Of a stretch of 64,000 bases of DNA, positions 1-9,612 are shown in pieces. The translations under genes were made by a program, and so were the position numbers. The stretch is taken from positions 161,955 to 225,954 of the forward strand of contig NZ_WAEL01000011.1 in NCBI RefSeq assembly GCF_011742925.1, written 5' to 3'. The stretch is from Fibrivirga algicola. GTDB taxonomy: Bacteria; Bacteroidota; Bacteroidia; Cytophagales; Spirosomataceae. The notes under the pieces were generated by a model. It was not told the origin of the DNA. It made no database searches and worked only from the letters and a program-made list of their open reading frames with translations. Each line of letters begins with the position of its first letter. Positions within the stretch are counted from its first letter, which is position 1.

Positions 1-2268
1 GAAAATAATCAGGTCTGTATGGACCCGATTTCCGGAGCAGGCCGTGGCCCCTACGTAAACAGTGCCCGTACCTCAGGCATCTGCGTTGCCTGCTCGGGCA
101 GCAGCAGCGCAACTGCAGTTACAGACGGCGATCTTAGCAATTTCACGACCATTGATCTGGGCGTATCAGCGCTGGGTGGCTATCGAATTTCAGTCAAAGA
201 TTCATTACAGTACTACCCTGGTGGCAACGAAGTTGGCTTCGTAATCAGACCCCGGCAGAATGGGCTACTGGGTCTTCTGAATGCGACATTGCTTAACCAG
301 TTTTCGATCAGAACCTACCGGACGGGCAACAACAATCCCATTGAAACGGCTACCTTTTCGAGTGGTTCGGGTACCCTGAAAGCAAGCGTGCTCAATGGGG
401 GTGGCGACGGTAAGCAAGTACTAAGTTTTGTCACAACGCAGGATTTTGATGAGGTAGAGCTGGTGTATACAGGTGCCGTCACCGCTGGCAGTGCCGTAGA
501 TGTCTATAACGCGTTTGAAGGTCCGGCCAACTGCCGCCAGAGCTGTGTCAACGCGCTGCTAACCAATGGCGAATCAGTAAGCGTAACCAGTGGCGTATCC
601 AGCGGCGTTTGCATTGGTGGCGGCATATCTGGCCTGGCCAATCTCAGCGATGCTGATTCAACGACCAACTACGCGACAATCAGTACTCTGGTTGGTTTGG
701 CCTGTACGCAGTATATTCAGGTACGTTCAGCAACAACGTATTCAACAGGTTCGTATGAAGCAGGCTTCGTTATCGCCAACGGAAACGGGCTGATTGACCT
801 GAACGTACTGGGCGGCCTGACGGTACAGACGTACTTAAACAACACGCCTGTACAAACGTTTAGTGGCTCCTCACTCATAACCGCTGGTGTATTGGGAAGC
901 AGCACGGCACCGTTTCAGGTGGGCTTCAAAGCCACGCAACCTTTCAATGCCATTCGTATTTCTATATCGGGCGTTAGCGTAGCTGTTGATCTGCGGGTGT
1001 ATCATGCTTACGTAGTAGCCGATAGCGACAATGATGGCGTTGCCAACTGCATGGATCGTTGCGCAACGGGAAGTGACCTGCTCGATACAGATGGCGACGG
1101 CACGCCCAACGGCTGTGATCAAAACATCGCCAACTTGTCTGTAACAAAATCGTCGAGCAGCGCGACCGCTACTATTGGCAGTTCAACCACATTCACCGTA
1201 ACTGTTTCCCGGACAGCCCAATTCAATGCTACCGGCGTGGTCGTATTAGACACCCTGGCTCCTGGCCTGACGTACCTGTCGCATACCGCATCACCGGGGA
1301 CCGTTTATGACCCGGCTACCGGTCGCTGGACCATCGGTAGTGCACTTGCCGGTCCAACTACATCTGTTACGCTGAACGTGACCGTACGTGTGAATGGCGA
1401 AGGCGTCAATTCAAATACCGCGGAGGTAATTCGTAGTTTTGAGACCGATCCGAACTCAACACCGGGTAACGGGAACACGGCTGAAGATGACATTGCCAGT
1501 GCCTGCGTTAGTGTACCGATTCGCCTGTGCGAAGGAGAGCGGCTTCAGATATCGGCCCCCGGCACCTACACCGCCGGTATTGAGTGGTTCAGAACAGTAA
1601 ACGACGTAACTACTTCTGTAGCCACTACAGCTACATTCTCAACTTCGCTGGCGGGCAGCTACAGCTTCACAGCGCTGGGCCAAACGGGTTGTGCATCCGG
1701 AAACTGCTGTCCATTGATCGTTGTCGTTGACCCACGGCCAACACCTGTAATTGTGGCTAGTCTGTCGGCTATTTGCGCCGGCACGAGTACAGCCCTATCG
1801 ATCGGTAACGTAGTAGCTGGCACGACTTATTCGTGGAGCAACGGCACTGCGGGTAGTTCAATCAACGTTAGTCCCAGTGTTACGACTGTCTATACGGTCA
1901 CGGCTACAACCGCCGGTGGCTGTTCAGATGTAGCCAGCTTCACGGTTATTGTGAACCAGCCACCTGTTCAGGCGCCCATCGTGGCTATCTGTGGAGCACC
2001 AGGTACCGCTACGTACAGCTTCAACATCAACCCGTCTACGCTCGGTAGCAGCACATCGTACTTTGTTACGGTAGGCAATTCAGCTGAGATTGGTCCATTC
2101 GCTTACGGAAGCAACCGCACCATCGACGGAAACACCGGAAACTTCTCAGTGATCATTCGGGATGCGGTGAGTGGCTGCGCCATTACGCTGCCCGTAACGG
2201 CCCCAACCGATTGCCCAACCTGCCCAACCAAGGTCTGCACACCGATCAGCGTTGTTCGCCTTCGGTAA
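1..2268 (+). CDS. Giant secreted DUF11/Ig-like repeat protein, 3' part only
   Basis: The frame is open from the first base, so the N-terminus lies outside the window; about 755 codons are visible. The first half holds two similar modules of roughly 160 residues, each ending in a VDVY/VDLRVYHAY-type strand. An Asp-rich, calcium-type stretch follows (DSDNDG and DTDGDG, about 1021-1125), then a DUF11-like beta domain (about 1130-1450) and two or three Ig/PKD-like domains with VTVTA-type strands (about 1500-2190). It ends in a short Cys-rich tail (CPTCPTKVC). Such proteins are exported surface or matrix components; the actual role and export route are not visible. A strong hairpin follows the stop. 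The gene starting at 61553 belongs to the same broad class. Confidence 0.8.
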   Translation, partial: ENNQVCMDPISGAGRGPYVNSARTSGICVACSGSSSATAVTDGDLSNFTTIDLGVSALGGYRISVKDSLQYYPGGNEVGFVIRPRQNGLLGLLNATLLNQFSIRTYRTGNNNPIETATFSSGSGTLKASVLNGGGDGKQVLSFVTTQDFDEVELVYTGAVTAGSAVDVYNAFEGPANCRQSCVNALLTNGESVSVTSGVSSGVCIGGGISGLANLSDADSTTNYATISTLVGLACTQYIQVRSATTYSTGSYEAGFVIANGNGLIDLNVLGGLTVQTYLNNTPVQTFSGSSLITAGVLGSSTAPFQVGFKATQPFNAIRISISGVSVAVDLRVYHAYVVADSDNDGVANCMDRCATGSDLLDTDGDGTPNGCDQNIANLSVTKSSSSATATIGSSTTFTVTVSRTAQFNATGVVVLDTLAPGLTYLSHTASPGTVYDPATGRWTIGSALAGPTTSVTLNVTVRVNGEGVNSNTAEVIRSFETDPNSTPGNGNTAEDDIASACVSVPIRLCEGERLQISAPGTYTAGIEWFRTVNDVTTSVATTATFSTSLAGSYSFTALGQTGCASGNCCPLIVVVDPRPTPVIVASLSAICAGTSTALSIGNVVAGTTYSWSNGTAGSSINVSPSVTTVYTVTATTAGGCSDVASFTVIVNQPPVQAPIVAICGAPGTATYSFNINPSTLGSSTSYFVTVGNSAEIGPFAYGSNRTIDGNTGNFSVIIRDAVSGCAITLPVTAPTDCPTCPTKVCTPISVVRLR

Positions 2269-2293
2269 GTAGCCTCTGATTAACCAGTTAGTT

Positions 2294-2344
2294 GTTCGCC
2301 CTGAACGGTACTCACCTTGTTGTGGACCGTTCAGGGCGAACTTT
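2294..2344 (+). terminator. Rho-independent-type terminator
   Basis: A perfect 16-bp inverted repeat (2294-2309 with 2326-2341) with a 16-nt loop is followed by TTTAT. It lies 25 bp after the stop of the secreted protein and should end its transcript. Confidence 0.75.
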
Positions 2345-2430
2345 ATATCAGGCAATTGAACAGGTTAACTGAGCCATTCAACAACACTCTTGCTCACCAG
2401 CCGGTTAACGTACAAAAACAACATAGCAGC

Positions 2431-2694
2431 ATGGCACGTCAAGACGCGCATACCGAATACATTATCAGTCAGGAAGCCTACAGAAATGCGCTTGCCAGTT
2501 TACCCACTACCGGCACCGATCATCAGAGAGCCCTAACCACCCCGATTTCTGCTCTGCAATACCGCCAAAAGACCGGCGACTCCATCAATGCCGGAAAATG
2601 GTCGATGTGGGGAATCGCCCCCGAAGTGTTTGAATTTGAGTGGCGAAACGGTGCCTGGCAGCCACCTGCCAACCTGGTTGTCCGCACAGCGTAG
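2431..2694 (+). CDS. Small hypothetical protein (87 aa)
   Basis: I do not recognise this family. The ATG at 2431 (MARQDAHTEY) is preferred because an upstream start at 2317 would place the start inside the terminator hairpin. The protein is soluble, with no signal peptide or membrane segment. Its C-terminal half is rich in Trp and Phe (SMWGIAPEVFEFEW). It is convergent with the transporter gene that ends 27 bp downstream. Codon use resembles the backbone. It is probably a real, lineage-restricted gene. Confidence 0.45.
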   Translation: MARQDAHTEYIISQEAYRNALASLPTTGTDHQRALTTPISALQYRQKTGDSINAGKWSMWGIAPEVFEFEWRNGAWQPPANLVVRTA

Positions 2695-2721
2695 GTCAGC
2701 TATACGCTGCAACGTATCCGG

Positions 2722-3831
2722 CTACGTAGTGGTTGCTACCACTGCCTGCCTGTTACCTGCCTCAGGTATTGGTTTTCGATGCCACCACGAAGCCAACATA
2801 GAGCCGGTGATATTCATAACCGGACCAAATATGGCGGGCGCCAGCCCAACGGTAGCCATTTTACCCATCTCCTTAGCAATGCCCGACGCCAGTCCGCCAT
2901 TCTGCATCCCTACCTCGATGGCGATCGTTCGGCAGTCGCGTTCAGACATACGGAACAGCCGTGCCGACCAGTAGCCGAGCATATACCCGCAGAGGTTATG
3001 TACCAGCACAAGACCAATTAAAGCGGGTCCGATCGTAAGCAGACTTGCCCGGCCAGCGGCCGTGATGACCACGATAATAAAGGCAATGCCAGCCATAGAC
3101 ACCAGTGGCATGGCGGCGTCGAGCCACGCCGCTTTACCGCTCAAAAACCGATTGAACAGAAGCCCGGCCCCAATTGGCAGGATGACCATCCTGATGATAT
3201 CCCACATCATATGCGTCATGTCGATGTCGACGAATGCGCCAGCTAATGCCTTCATTAGCAATGGCGTAACAAACGGAGAGATTGTGGTAGATATGGCCGT
3301 TATAGTGATCGACAGAGCTAGATTAGCCTTGGCGAGATACGAAATAACGTTGGAAGCCATACCGTTTGGAGAGCAACCGATGAGCACGATCCCGGCGGCA
3401 ATTTCAGGCTCAAAGTCGCTGATGTTGGCCAGTGTAAAACCTAGCAATGGCATGATAATGAAGTGGCTTAAGACGCCAATCAGTACGCCTTTAGGCATTT
3501 TCACGACGCCCAGAAAATCGCGCGCACTCATCGACGTACCCATGCCGAACATGATCAGCTGAATCAACGGCGTGATCAGGCCGGAAAGCTTATAGCCGTT
3601 AACCTCCACAAACAGCGCTGGATAGTAAAGGGCAGTAGTTAACGAGGCGAAAATGACTACGGTGTACGAAAAGCCAGCCAACTTTTCGTAGCCTCTGAAG
3701 CCGACGGCCAGCGCCAGAAAAAACGTGATCAGGAAGGGACCTGCCTGAGCAAGCGCTCCCATTGAGGCAGCATAAAGCGCACAAAACAGGCATACAACTG
3801 CCAGCCAAATCAGTACTTTATAGATCGTCAT
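2722..3831 (-). CDS. Bile acid:sodium symporter family (BASS) transporter
   Basis: A 369-aa polytopic membrane protein with about ten hydrophobic segments. It carries two BASS hallmarks: the motif GCSPNGMASNVIS in the middle (substrate/sodium site region) and EVGMQNGGLAS near the C-terminus. Family members import bile acids, pantoate, pyruvate or other organic anions with sodium; the substrate here cannot be told. It lies alone on the minus strand, divergent from the MFS gene, so no operon context helps. The start at 3831 gives a hydrophobic N-terminus of the expected length. Confidence 0.85.
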   Translation of the reverse strand: MTIYKVLIWLAVVCLFCALYAASMGALAQAGPFLITFFLALAVGFRGYEKLAGFSYTVVIFASLTTALYYPALFVEVNGYKLSGLITPLIQLIMFGMGTSMSARDFLGVVKMPKGVLIGVLSHFIIMPLLGFTLANISDFEPEIAAGIVLIGCSPNGMASNVISYLAKANLALSITITAISTTISPFVTPLLMKALAGAFVDIDMTHMMWDIIRMVILPIGAGLLFNRFLSGKAAWLDAAMPLVSMAGIAFIIVVITAAGRASLLTIGPALIGLVLVHNLCGYMLGYWSARLFRMSERDCRTIAIEVGMQNGGLASGIAKEMGKMATVGLAPAIFGPVMNITGSMLASWWHRKPIPEAGNRQAVVATTT

Positions 3832-4149
3832 ACGCTTCAGAGAATTTGTGCTGTAGAAGTAGCTTTTAGTAGCCTACTTACTCTAATCTGCCTGCGTTTA
3901 CCGGCAATTTTACACAGATCGGCCAAACCTACCGAACACTGTACCAGTCTGTTCGGCCAGGAATCCTCCGGGATTATACTTAAATTAATTCCTGCATTAG
4001 CCCATTGCCCCGTTTCGACAACTTGTATATTAGAGCCAAAACCCTGTATTCCCTGTAAATAGCCTGTTGAGTAGTTGTCAGCCAGGTTAGTGAGCCGGGC
4101 TTCACGCAGATCAGCCATGCACCGCAGCTTTGGGGCCGCTGGTCAGCCA
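3832..4149. other. Divergent intergenic region
   Basis: This 318-bp gap separates the BASS transporter (leftward) from the MFS transporter (rightward) and must hold both promoters. I see no TAnnTTTG-type box, operator palindrome or convincing coding frame. A minus-strand open frame exists here but has no family features. Confidence 0.4.
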
Positions 4150-5454
4150 ATGATTATGCAACCACACCCGATACCCGCTTTTACTACTTATCAGAAATTT
4201 TTGATCGCTCTACTGGCGCTTCTGCAATTTACCGTCATTCTCGATTTCATGGTTCTGTCACCATTAGGCGACATGTTGATGAAAACGATGAATATGCCCC
4301 CCTCTGGCTTCGGGCTGGTCGTCTCCTCTTATGCATTCAGCGCGGGCGCTTCGGGGATTCTGGCGGCTGGCTTTGCCGATAATTACGATCGAAAAAAGCT
4401 ACTGCTGTTCTTCTATACCGGATTTATTGCAGGTACGTTGTTCTGCGGCCTGGCCAACAGCTTCGAGATGTTGCTGGCTGCGCGGATCATCACCGGTCTG
4501 TTTGGCGGCGTAATCGGGTCAGTAGGTATGGCAATCATTGCTGATCTTTTCGCGGTCAACCAACGGGGACGGGTCATGGGAATTGTTCAAATGGCCTTCG
4601 CCGCCAGCCAGGTATTGGGTATCCCTTTCGGGCTGTACATCGCTAACCTCTGGGGCTGGCACGCCGTCTTTCTACTGATCGTATTACTGGCTACCCTGAT
4701 TGGTCTGGCCATATTGCTGCGGATGAAGCCGGTGACCCAACACCTGGCGTTGCAATCAACTGCCAATCCCTTCCGGCATCTGTTGAATACGCTAGCCAAT
4801 AAAGCTTACCAGACCGGCTTTCTGGCCATTGCTTTCCTGTCGGTCGGCGGGTTCATGCTTATGCCATTCGGCAGCGCTTACCTGATCAATAACATCCGAT
4901 TGACGCAAGCGCAGTTGCCGCTCGTTTTCATGTTTACCGGTCTGTCATCTATCGTCGTAATGCCGGTCATTGGTCGGTTAAGTGATCGGGTCAATAAATT
5001 TAGGCTCTTCAGCGGTGGCTCAATTCTGGCGATAGTGATGGTACTACTTTACACCAACCTGCCCCCTGTGCCGCTCTGGCAGGTGGTGGTGATCAACGTC
5101 ATCATGTTTATGGGCATCATGAGCCGAATGATTCCCGCCAATATCCTAAGCACCAATCTGCCCGACATGAAAGACCGGGGCGCATACATGAGTATTACGG
5201 CATCGCTGCAGCAGCTGGCAGGTGGTCTAGCCTCAATCACGGCCGGCTTAATCGTTACCCAAGCAGATCGAAACAGCCCGCTTGCCAATTACGATATACT
5301 GGGGTACGTTGTTTCGCTGGCCTTTGTGGTCTGTATTTTCTTTGTCTATCGCATCCATCTACTGGTCGAGCAACGGGCAAAAGAGGCATCCGCCAAAAAC
5401 CAGGCGCTCGCAAGCCAACCTGCTGAAAACCAAACGCTTGCCATTCCCGACTAG
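4150..5454 (+). CDS. Major facilitator superfamily transporter
   Basis: About 434 aa with 12 predicted membrane segments. The MFS loop 2-3 signature is present as GFADNYDRKK, and RGRVMGIVQM marks the later conserved arginine loop. It resembles drug/H+ antiporters of the 12-segment DHA1 type, so efflux of small molecules is the likely role, but the substrate is unknown. The start is set at 4150 (MIMQPHPIPAF; 4156 is also possible) because the 25 residues before it are Arg/Ser-rich and unlike an MFS N-terminus. The C-terminal tail is Ala/Gln/Asn-rich and cytoplasmic. Confidence 0.85.
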   Translation: MIMQPHPIPAFTTYQKFLIALLALLQFTVILDFMVLSPLGDMLMKTMNMPPSGFGLVVSSYAFSAGASGILAAGFADNYDRKKLLLFFYTGFIAGTLFCGLANSFEMLLAARIITGLFGGVIGSVGMAIIADLFAVNQRGRVMGIVQMAFAASQVLGIPFGLYIANLWGWHAVFLLIVLLATLIGLAILLRMKPVTQHLALQSTANPFRHLLNTLANKAYQTGFLAIAFLSVGGFMLMPFGSAYLINNIRLTQAQLPLVFMFTGLSSIVVMPVIGRLSDRVNKFRLFSGGSILAIVMVLLYTNLPPVPLWQVVVINVIMFMGIMSRMIPANILSTNLPDMKDRGAYMSITASLQQLAGGLASITAGLIVTQADRNSPLANYDILGYVVSLAFVVCIFFVYRIHLLVEQRAKEASAKNQALASQPAENQTLAIPD

Positions 5455-5599
5455 TTGATTCGTACCGTCTTTAACGAACTGTTCAGAAACGGAACACTGC
5501 CCTGATTAATCGATTTGCGGCCGTAACATGATTATTTTAGGCCGCTCATCTGCTTACCTAATCAGGCTCTTTACCAGGTACGGGCCTTGCTCCTTCTTT

Positions 5600-6862
5600 A
5601 TGAATCGCCGCTACTTTACCCGTTTTTTGTCAACCGTTCCCTTTTTGAGTGTCACCGCGGCCAAGGCCCGGCAGCCATTCCTCGCCGCGCAATCTAATTC
5701 ACTGGGTGCTTTGCCACTAGCCGATACCGACCGGACGTACTGGCTACAGACCTTGCTAAAGGTGGCGGATCCAGTGTTGACCGCTCTGGCAAAAGGGCAA
5801 TTGAAAGCAACCATGCCGGTTGAATCAGCACCTGGGCAAGAGGCTGGCCGCCGGAATGTGTCGCATCTGGAAGCGCTGGGCCGGACACTGGCGGGGCTTG
5901 CCCCCTGGCTGGAACACCCGGCAGCAGAGGCTGAGAAAGTCCGGCAACAGAAATATGCGGAGTTGGCCCGGCAAGCCATTGCCAACGGCGTAAACCCACA
6001 GTCGCCTGATTACCTGAATTTCAACCGGGGCGGCCAGCCCCTGGTAGATGCTGCCTTCTTAGCGCATGGTCTGTTACGTGCGCCCACGCAACTGTGGGAG
6101 AAACTGGATAAAGAGACCCAGGCCCGACTGATTAACGCGCTGAAATCGAGCCGGGTCATTAAGCCAGGCTATAGTAACTGGCTCTTGTTCAGCGCTATGA
6201 TTGAAGCAGCCCTGCTCAAATTCACCGGAGAGGGCGATGAAATGCGGATGGATTATGCCATTAAACAGCATCAAAGCTGGTATAAAGGAGACGGCGTCTA
6301 CGGCGATGGTCCTGATTTCCACTGGGATTACTACAACAGTTATGTCATTCAGCCAATGCTGCTCGACGTTGTGCAGACCCTGGTGGTGGCCGAAAAGGGC
6401 GACAAAGCGTTGCTAGATACCTTATTGACCCGCGCTCAGCGGTACGCCATCGTCCAGGAGCGTTTGATCGGGCCCGATGGTTCCTTTGCCGCCTTTGGTC
6501 GGTCGCTGGCCTATCGGTGCGGTGCGTTTCAGTTGCTGGCTCAGGTAGCGCTGCACAAGCAACTCCCACCCGAGCTAGCGGCCGGTCAGGTACGTAGTGC
6601 TCTGACGGCCGTCATTCACCGCACTATGGACGCGCCAGGTACGTTCGACGCCAAAGGCTGGCTACAAATCGGGTTATGCGGTCATCAGCCATCGATTGGT
6701 GAAACGTACATCTCCACAGGTAGCCTCTATCTCTGTACGGAAGCGTTTCTCCCACTCGGGCTCCCCGCCGACGATCCGTTCTGGACATCCCCCGCCGCCG
6801 ACTGGTCGGCCAAAAAGATCTGGTCAGGTCAGGATATCAAGGTCGATCACGCTATTCATTAG
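5600..6862 (+). CDS. Secreted DUF2264 family protein
   Basis: About 420 aa. The start at 5600 (MNRRYFTRFL) gives an export signal with basic residues before a hydrophobic stretch ending near AKA. The mature part matches DUF2264 by pattern: an R-x-YW helix, the 'PVLTALAKGQLKATMPVE' block, an HLEALGRTLAGLAPWLE helix, and Trp-rich segments such as YGDGPDFHWDYYNSYV. DUF2264 proteins are predicted alpha/alpha-barrel enzymes linked to polysaccharide metabolism, with no firm reaction. It stands alone between the MFS gene and the aldo/keto reductase. Confidence 0.75.
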   Translation: MNRRYFTRFLSTVPFLSVTAAKARQPFLAAQSNSLGALPLADTDRTYWLQTLLKVADPVLTALAKGQLKATMPVESAPGQEAGRRNVSHLEALGRTLAGLAPWLEHPAAEAEKVRQQKYAELARQAIANGVNPQSPDYLNFNRGGQPLVDAAFLAHGLLRAPTQLWEKLDKETQARLINALKSSRVIKPGYSNWLLFSAMIEAALLKFTGEGDEMRMDYAIKQHQSWYKGDGVYGDGPDFHWDYYNSYVIQPMLLDVVQTLVVAEKGDKALLDTLLTRAQRYAIVQERLIGPDGSFAAFGRSLAYRCGAFQLLAQVALHKQLPPELAAGQVRSALTAVIHRTMDAPGTFDAKGWLQIGLCGHQPSIGETYISTGSLYLCTEAFLPLGLPADDPFWTSPAADWSAKKIWSGQDIKVDHAIH

Positions 6863-7015
6863 TCGAATTAATAGTGCATGTTCGCTCCTCCCGCCAGATC
6901 CATGTAGTCATCGGGCAGTCGAGTAACGGAAGAAAAAAGCTCATTCGTACCGTAGTCGTATAAACCATGCCCGAGCAGGGGGGTTACGTCTTCAAACGAA
7001 GATGACTAACTAAGT

Positions 7016-7993
7016 ATGGAATACGTTCGATTTGGCCATACCGGCCTCGTGGTGTCTAAACTTTGTCTGGGTTGCATGACCTACGGTACACCAACAGACC
7101 GTTGGCCATGGGCACTAAACGAGGAACAAAGCCGCCCATTTATTCAGAAAGCGCTGGAATCAGGCATCAATTTTTTCGACACGGCAGACGTCTATACGGC
7201 GGGTGCCAGCGAAGAAGTTGTGGGCCGCGCCTTACGTGATTTTGCGAAGCGCGACGACATTGTGCTGGCCACAAAAGTCTTTAACCCGATGGGTCCCGGC
7301 CCAAATGACCGGGGTCTCTCCCGGAAGCACATCATGCAGGCAATCGACGCGAGCCTGAAACGCTTGGGCACCGATTATGTAGACCTGTACCAGATTCACC
7401 GCTGGGATCCCAATACACCGATTGAGGAGACCATGGAAGCCCTGCACGACGTAGTCAAGGCCGGCAAAGCCCTGTACATTGGTGCTTCGTCTATGGCTAC
7501 TTGGCAATTTGCGAAGGCGCAGTATACCGCTGATCTGCACGGCTGGACTCGTTTTGTGTCAATGCAACCGCAGTACAACCTGGTTTACCGCGAAGAAGAA
7601 CGCGAAATGCTCCCATTCTGTCAGGATCAGAACATTGCCGTTATTCCCTGGTCGCCCCTGGCACGGGGTCTGCTGACGGGCAATCGCAGTAAGGAGCGGA
7701 ACGAGACTGAACGGGCCAAAACCGACGCGTTTGGCAAATCACTGTACACGCGCGACGATGATTTCGCCATTGCTGATCTCGTGACAAAGTTGGGCGACGC
7801 ACGAGGCATTCCGCCCACTCAAATCGCCCTATCCTGGTTATTTTCCAAGCCTGTAGTGACAGCCCCGATTATTGGAGCCAGTAAACCCGGCCACCTGGAA
7901 GACGCCCTTGGCGCACTCAACATAACCCTGTCCGCGGATGAGATTGAGCAGTTGGAAGCGGCCTACCAGCCACATCCCGTGGCGGGCGTTTAA
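7016..7993 (+). CDS. Aldo/keto reductase
   Basis: A 325-aa NADPH-type aldo/keto reductase with the full catalytic tetrad: Asp55 (FDTAD), Tyr60 (VYTAG), Lys87 (LATKV) and His128 (QIHRWD). The C-terminal cofactor loop is recognisable as PIIGASKPGHLEDAL. It likely reduces aldehydes or sugar carbonyls; the exact substrate cannot be read. Length is normal for the family. The next gene, 160 bp downstream, is myo-inositol oxygenase, whose product (glucuronate) is a plausible but unproven relative of its substrate. Confidence 0.9.
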   Translation: MEYVRFGHTGLVVSKLCLGCMTYGTPTDRWPWALNEEQSRPFIQKALESGINFFDTADVYTAGASEEVVGRALRDFAKRDDIVLATKVFNPMGPGPNDRGLSRKHIMQAIDASLKRLGTDYVDLYQIHRWDPNTPIEETMEALHDVVKAGKALYIGASSMATWQFAKAQYTADLHGWTRFVSMQPQYNLVYREEEREMLPFCQDQNIAVIPWSPLARGLLTGNRSKERNETERAKTDAFGKSLYTRDDDFAIADLVTKLGDARGIPPTQIALSWLFSKPVVTAPIIGASKPGHLEDALGALNITLSADEIEQLEAAYQPHPVAGV

Positions 7994-8154
7994 TCGGAGA
8001 CGTACCTGATTGCCTGGCAGTCAGTAAAAAAAGTAGGCTAAACCAGTATCTCTGTCTGCGTTTTGCCATCTGAGAACAGGCTACACGCTTCCGGGCGCGT
8101 AGAACGTGTACAATTAATTCTTACATTTAACCAAGAAATAGCTGCACGAATCAC

Positions 8155-9045
8155 ATGAACCAGCAACCAACACTGACTGCGCAGGAAATAAACCCATTAG
8201 GGTCACTCGAAGAGTGGGAAGACGACCTAATCGCCCGTTACCCAGATCCGGCCGGGACGCAGCCGGAGCACAAAACCAAAGAGGAATTCCGCAATTACGA
8301 AGCTCCTGCTCGCGATTCGGTCCGCGAATTCTACAAGCTCAATCACCGGTACCAGACATACGACTTTGTGAAGCAGAAACAGGCTGACTACCTGGCGTTC
8401 AACAAAAAGGAAATGTCGGTTTGGGGAGCTATGGAATTCCTGAATACCCTCGTTGACGATTCAGACCCCGATATTGAGCTAGACCAGTTGCAGCACCTGC
8501 TCCAGACGGCCGAAGCAATTCGCGCCGATGGTCATCCCGACTGGTTTGTGTTGACGGGCTTCCTGCACGATATGGGTAAAGTCCTGTGCCTATTTGGCGA
8601 GCCGCAATGGGCCGTGGTAGGTGACACGTTCCCGGTTGGTTGCCAGCATTCGGACAAAATCGTTTATCCCGAGTTCTTCGCGGATAACCCTGACAGTCAG
8701 AACGAGCAGTTCAACACAAAATACGGCATTTATAGCCACCAGTGTGGCCTGGACAACGTTACGATGTCGTGGGGCCATGATGAATACCTGTATCATATTA
8801 CGAAGGACTACCTGCCTGAGCCAGCACTGTATATGATTCGGTATCATTCGTTCTATTCTCAGCACCGAGAGAAGGCGTATGATCACCTGCTCAACGGCCA
8901 CGACAGGGCTATGTTCAAGTGGGTCGACAAGTTCAATCCATACGATCTGTATTCAAAAAGCCCGAAGACACCCGTTGTTAGTGAACTTCGTCCTTACTAT
9001 GAGGACCTGATCGCAAAATACTTACCGGCAACTGTCCGGCTGTAG
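8155..9045 (+). CDS. Myo-inositol oxygenase
   Basis: A 296-aa member of the MIOX family (HD-fold, di-iron), which splits myo-inositol with O2 to D-glucuronate. The six metal ligands expected from the animal enzyme appear as His114, His138-Asp139 (GFLHDMGK), His208 ([10 protein letters not shown]), His231 (RYHSFY) and Asp264 (NPYDLYSK). Family blocks [14 protein letters not shown] and [10 protein letters not shown] are conserved. The enzyme is typical of eukaryotes but also occurs in Bacteroidetes. No other inositol or uronate genes are nearby. A terminator follows. Confidence 0.93.
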   Translation: MNQQPTLTAQEINPLGSLEEWEDDLIARYPDPAGTQPEHKTKEEFRNYEAPARDSVREFYKLNHRYQTYDFVKQKQADYLAFNKKEMSVWGAMEFLNTLVDDSDPDIELDQLQHLLQTAEAIRADGHPDWFVLTGFLHDMGKVLCLFGEPQWAVVGDTFPVGCQHSDKIVYPEFFADNPDSQNEQFNTKYGIYSHQCGLDNVTMSWGHDEYLYHITKDYLPEPALYMIRYHSFYSQHREKAYDHLLNGHDRAMFKWVDKFNPYDLYSKSPKTPVVSELRPYYEDLIAKYLPATVRL

Positions 9046-9071
9046 ATACATCATTAAGCGTAGTAACCAAG

Positions 9072-9106
9072 AAGGGGAATCAGCGATAAGCTGGTTCCCC
9101 TTTTTT
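9072..9106 (+). terminator. Terminator of the inositol oxygenase gene
   Basis: A 13-bp stem (9072-9084 with 9090-9102, one G-T pair) with a 5-nt loop runs into TTTTTT. It lies 27 bp after the stop codon. Confidence 0.85.
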
Positions 9107-9168
9107 GTGTATTGACTCCCCCCCGATTCACCTCGCGTCAAGCGCTACTGGGTATCACGGGTAGATGA

Positions 9169-9390
9169 GCCCAAGTAACAGCGGGCACAACCCTCCGGTC
9201 GACTTGGCAGTGTAAGCCACGCCGTGTCGTTTACTACAGCCATGAAGGCAGATTACCGGATGCTGGTTACTATACGCTGTTAAACGTAAAGGCAATTGTT
9301 GATCCGCGCGTAGCCCCGATCCCGAGTGAAGCGATCAACGTACATGGCTCAAAGGTCGCTTTAAAGCTAGTTTATGATAAATGGGAGTAG
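9169..9390 (+). pseudogene. Possible decayed gene, C-terminal remnant
   Basis: The 500 bp before the lipoprotein gene hold no intact gene. A frame open from 9169 to the stop at 9388 reads protein-like (AGYYTLLNVKAIVDPRVAP, then KVALKLVYDKWE) and has no start codon. The adjoining frame just upstream (about 9120-9180) reads PRVKRYWVSRVDEPK before a stop, as if one frameshift separates two parts of one gene. I do not recognise the family. The remnant reading is an inference from codon-like texture only. Confidence 0.3.
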
Positions 9391-9447
9391 GCTACATGTT
9401 AGCCTATCCTGATGGCAAAAACGCAATCAGTTCGAACAGGGAAGGCA

Positions 9448-9469
9448 TAAGTATATGTATATATACTTA
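9448..9469. promoter_or_regulatory. AT-rich palindrome upstream of lipoprotein gene
   Basis: The arms TAAGTATAT and ATATACTTA (9 bp each, 4-nt spacer) form a dyad about 145 bp before the lipoprotein start. It could be an operator; no regulator gene is adjacent. Confidence 0.3.
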
Positions 9470-9612
9470 CTGAGCGGTAGTGTCGTTTTTTTTTGATTTC
9501 AGTAGGTTTGCCATACCGGAATTTAATGCGGTAAAAATGGAGTCCAGAAACCATAAAAACGGGGCGAAATTCTGAAAAGCCAAACGAGTAAGAGCTTATA
9601 TCCTTTACCATT

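Noticed and set aside
3837..4118. 93-codon minus-strand open frame between the BASS and MFS genes
   Set aside because: No family features, and it would occupy the only promoter space of two divergent genes.
6871..7007. Minus-strand open frame of about 45 codons ending LPDDYMDLAGGANMHY, possible gene fragment
   Set aside because: Protein-like in texture, but no start codon or recognised family, and a 45-codon open frame is not unusual at this GC content.
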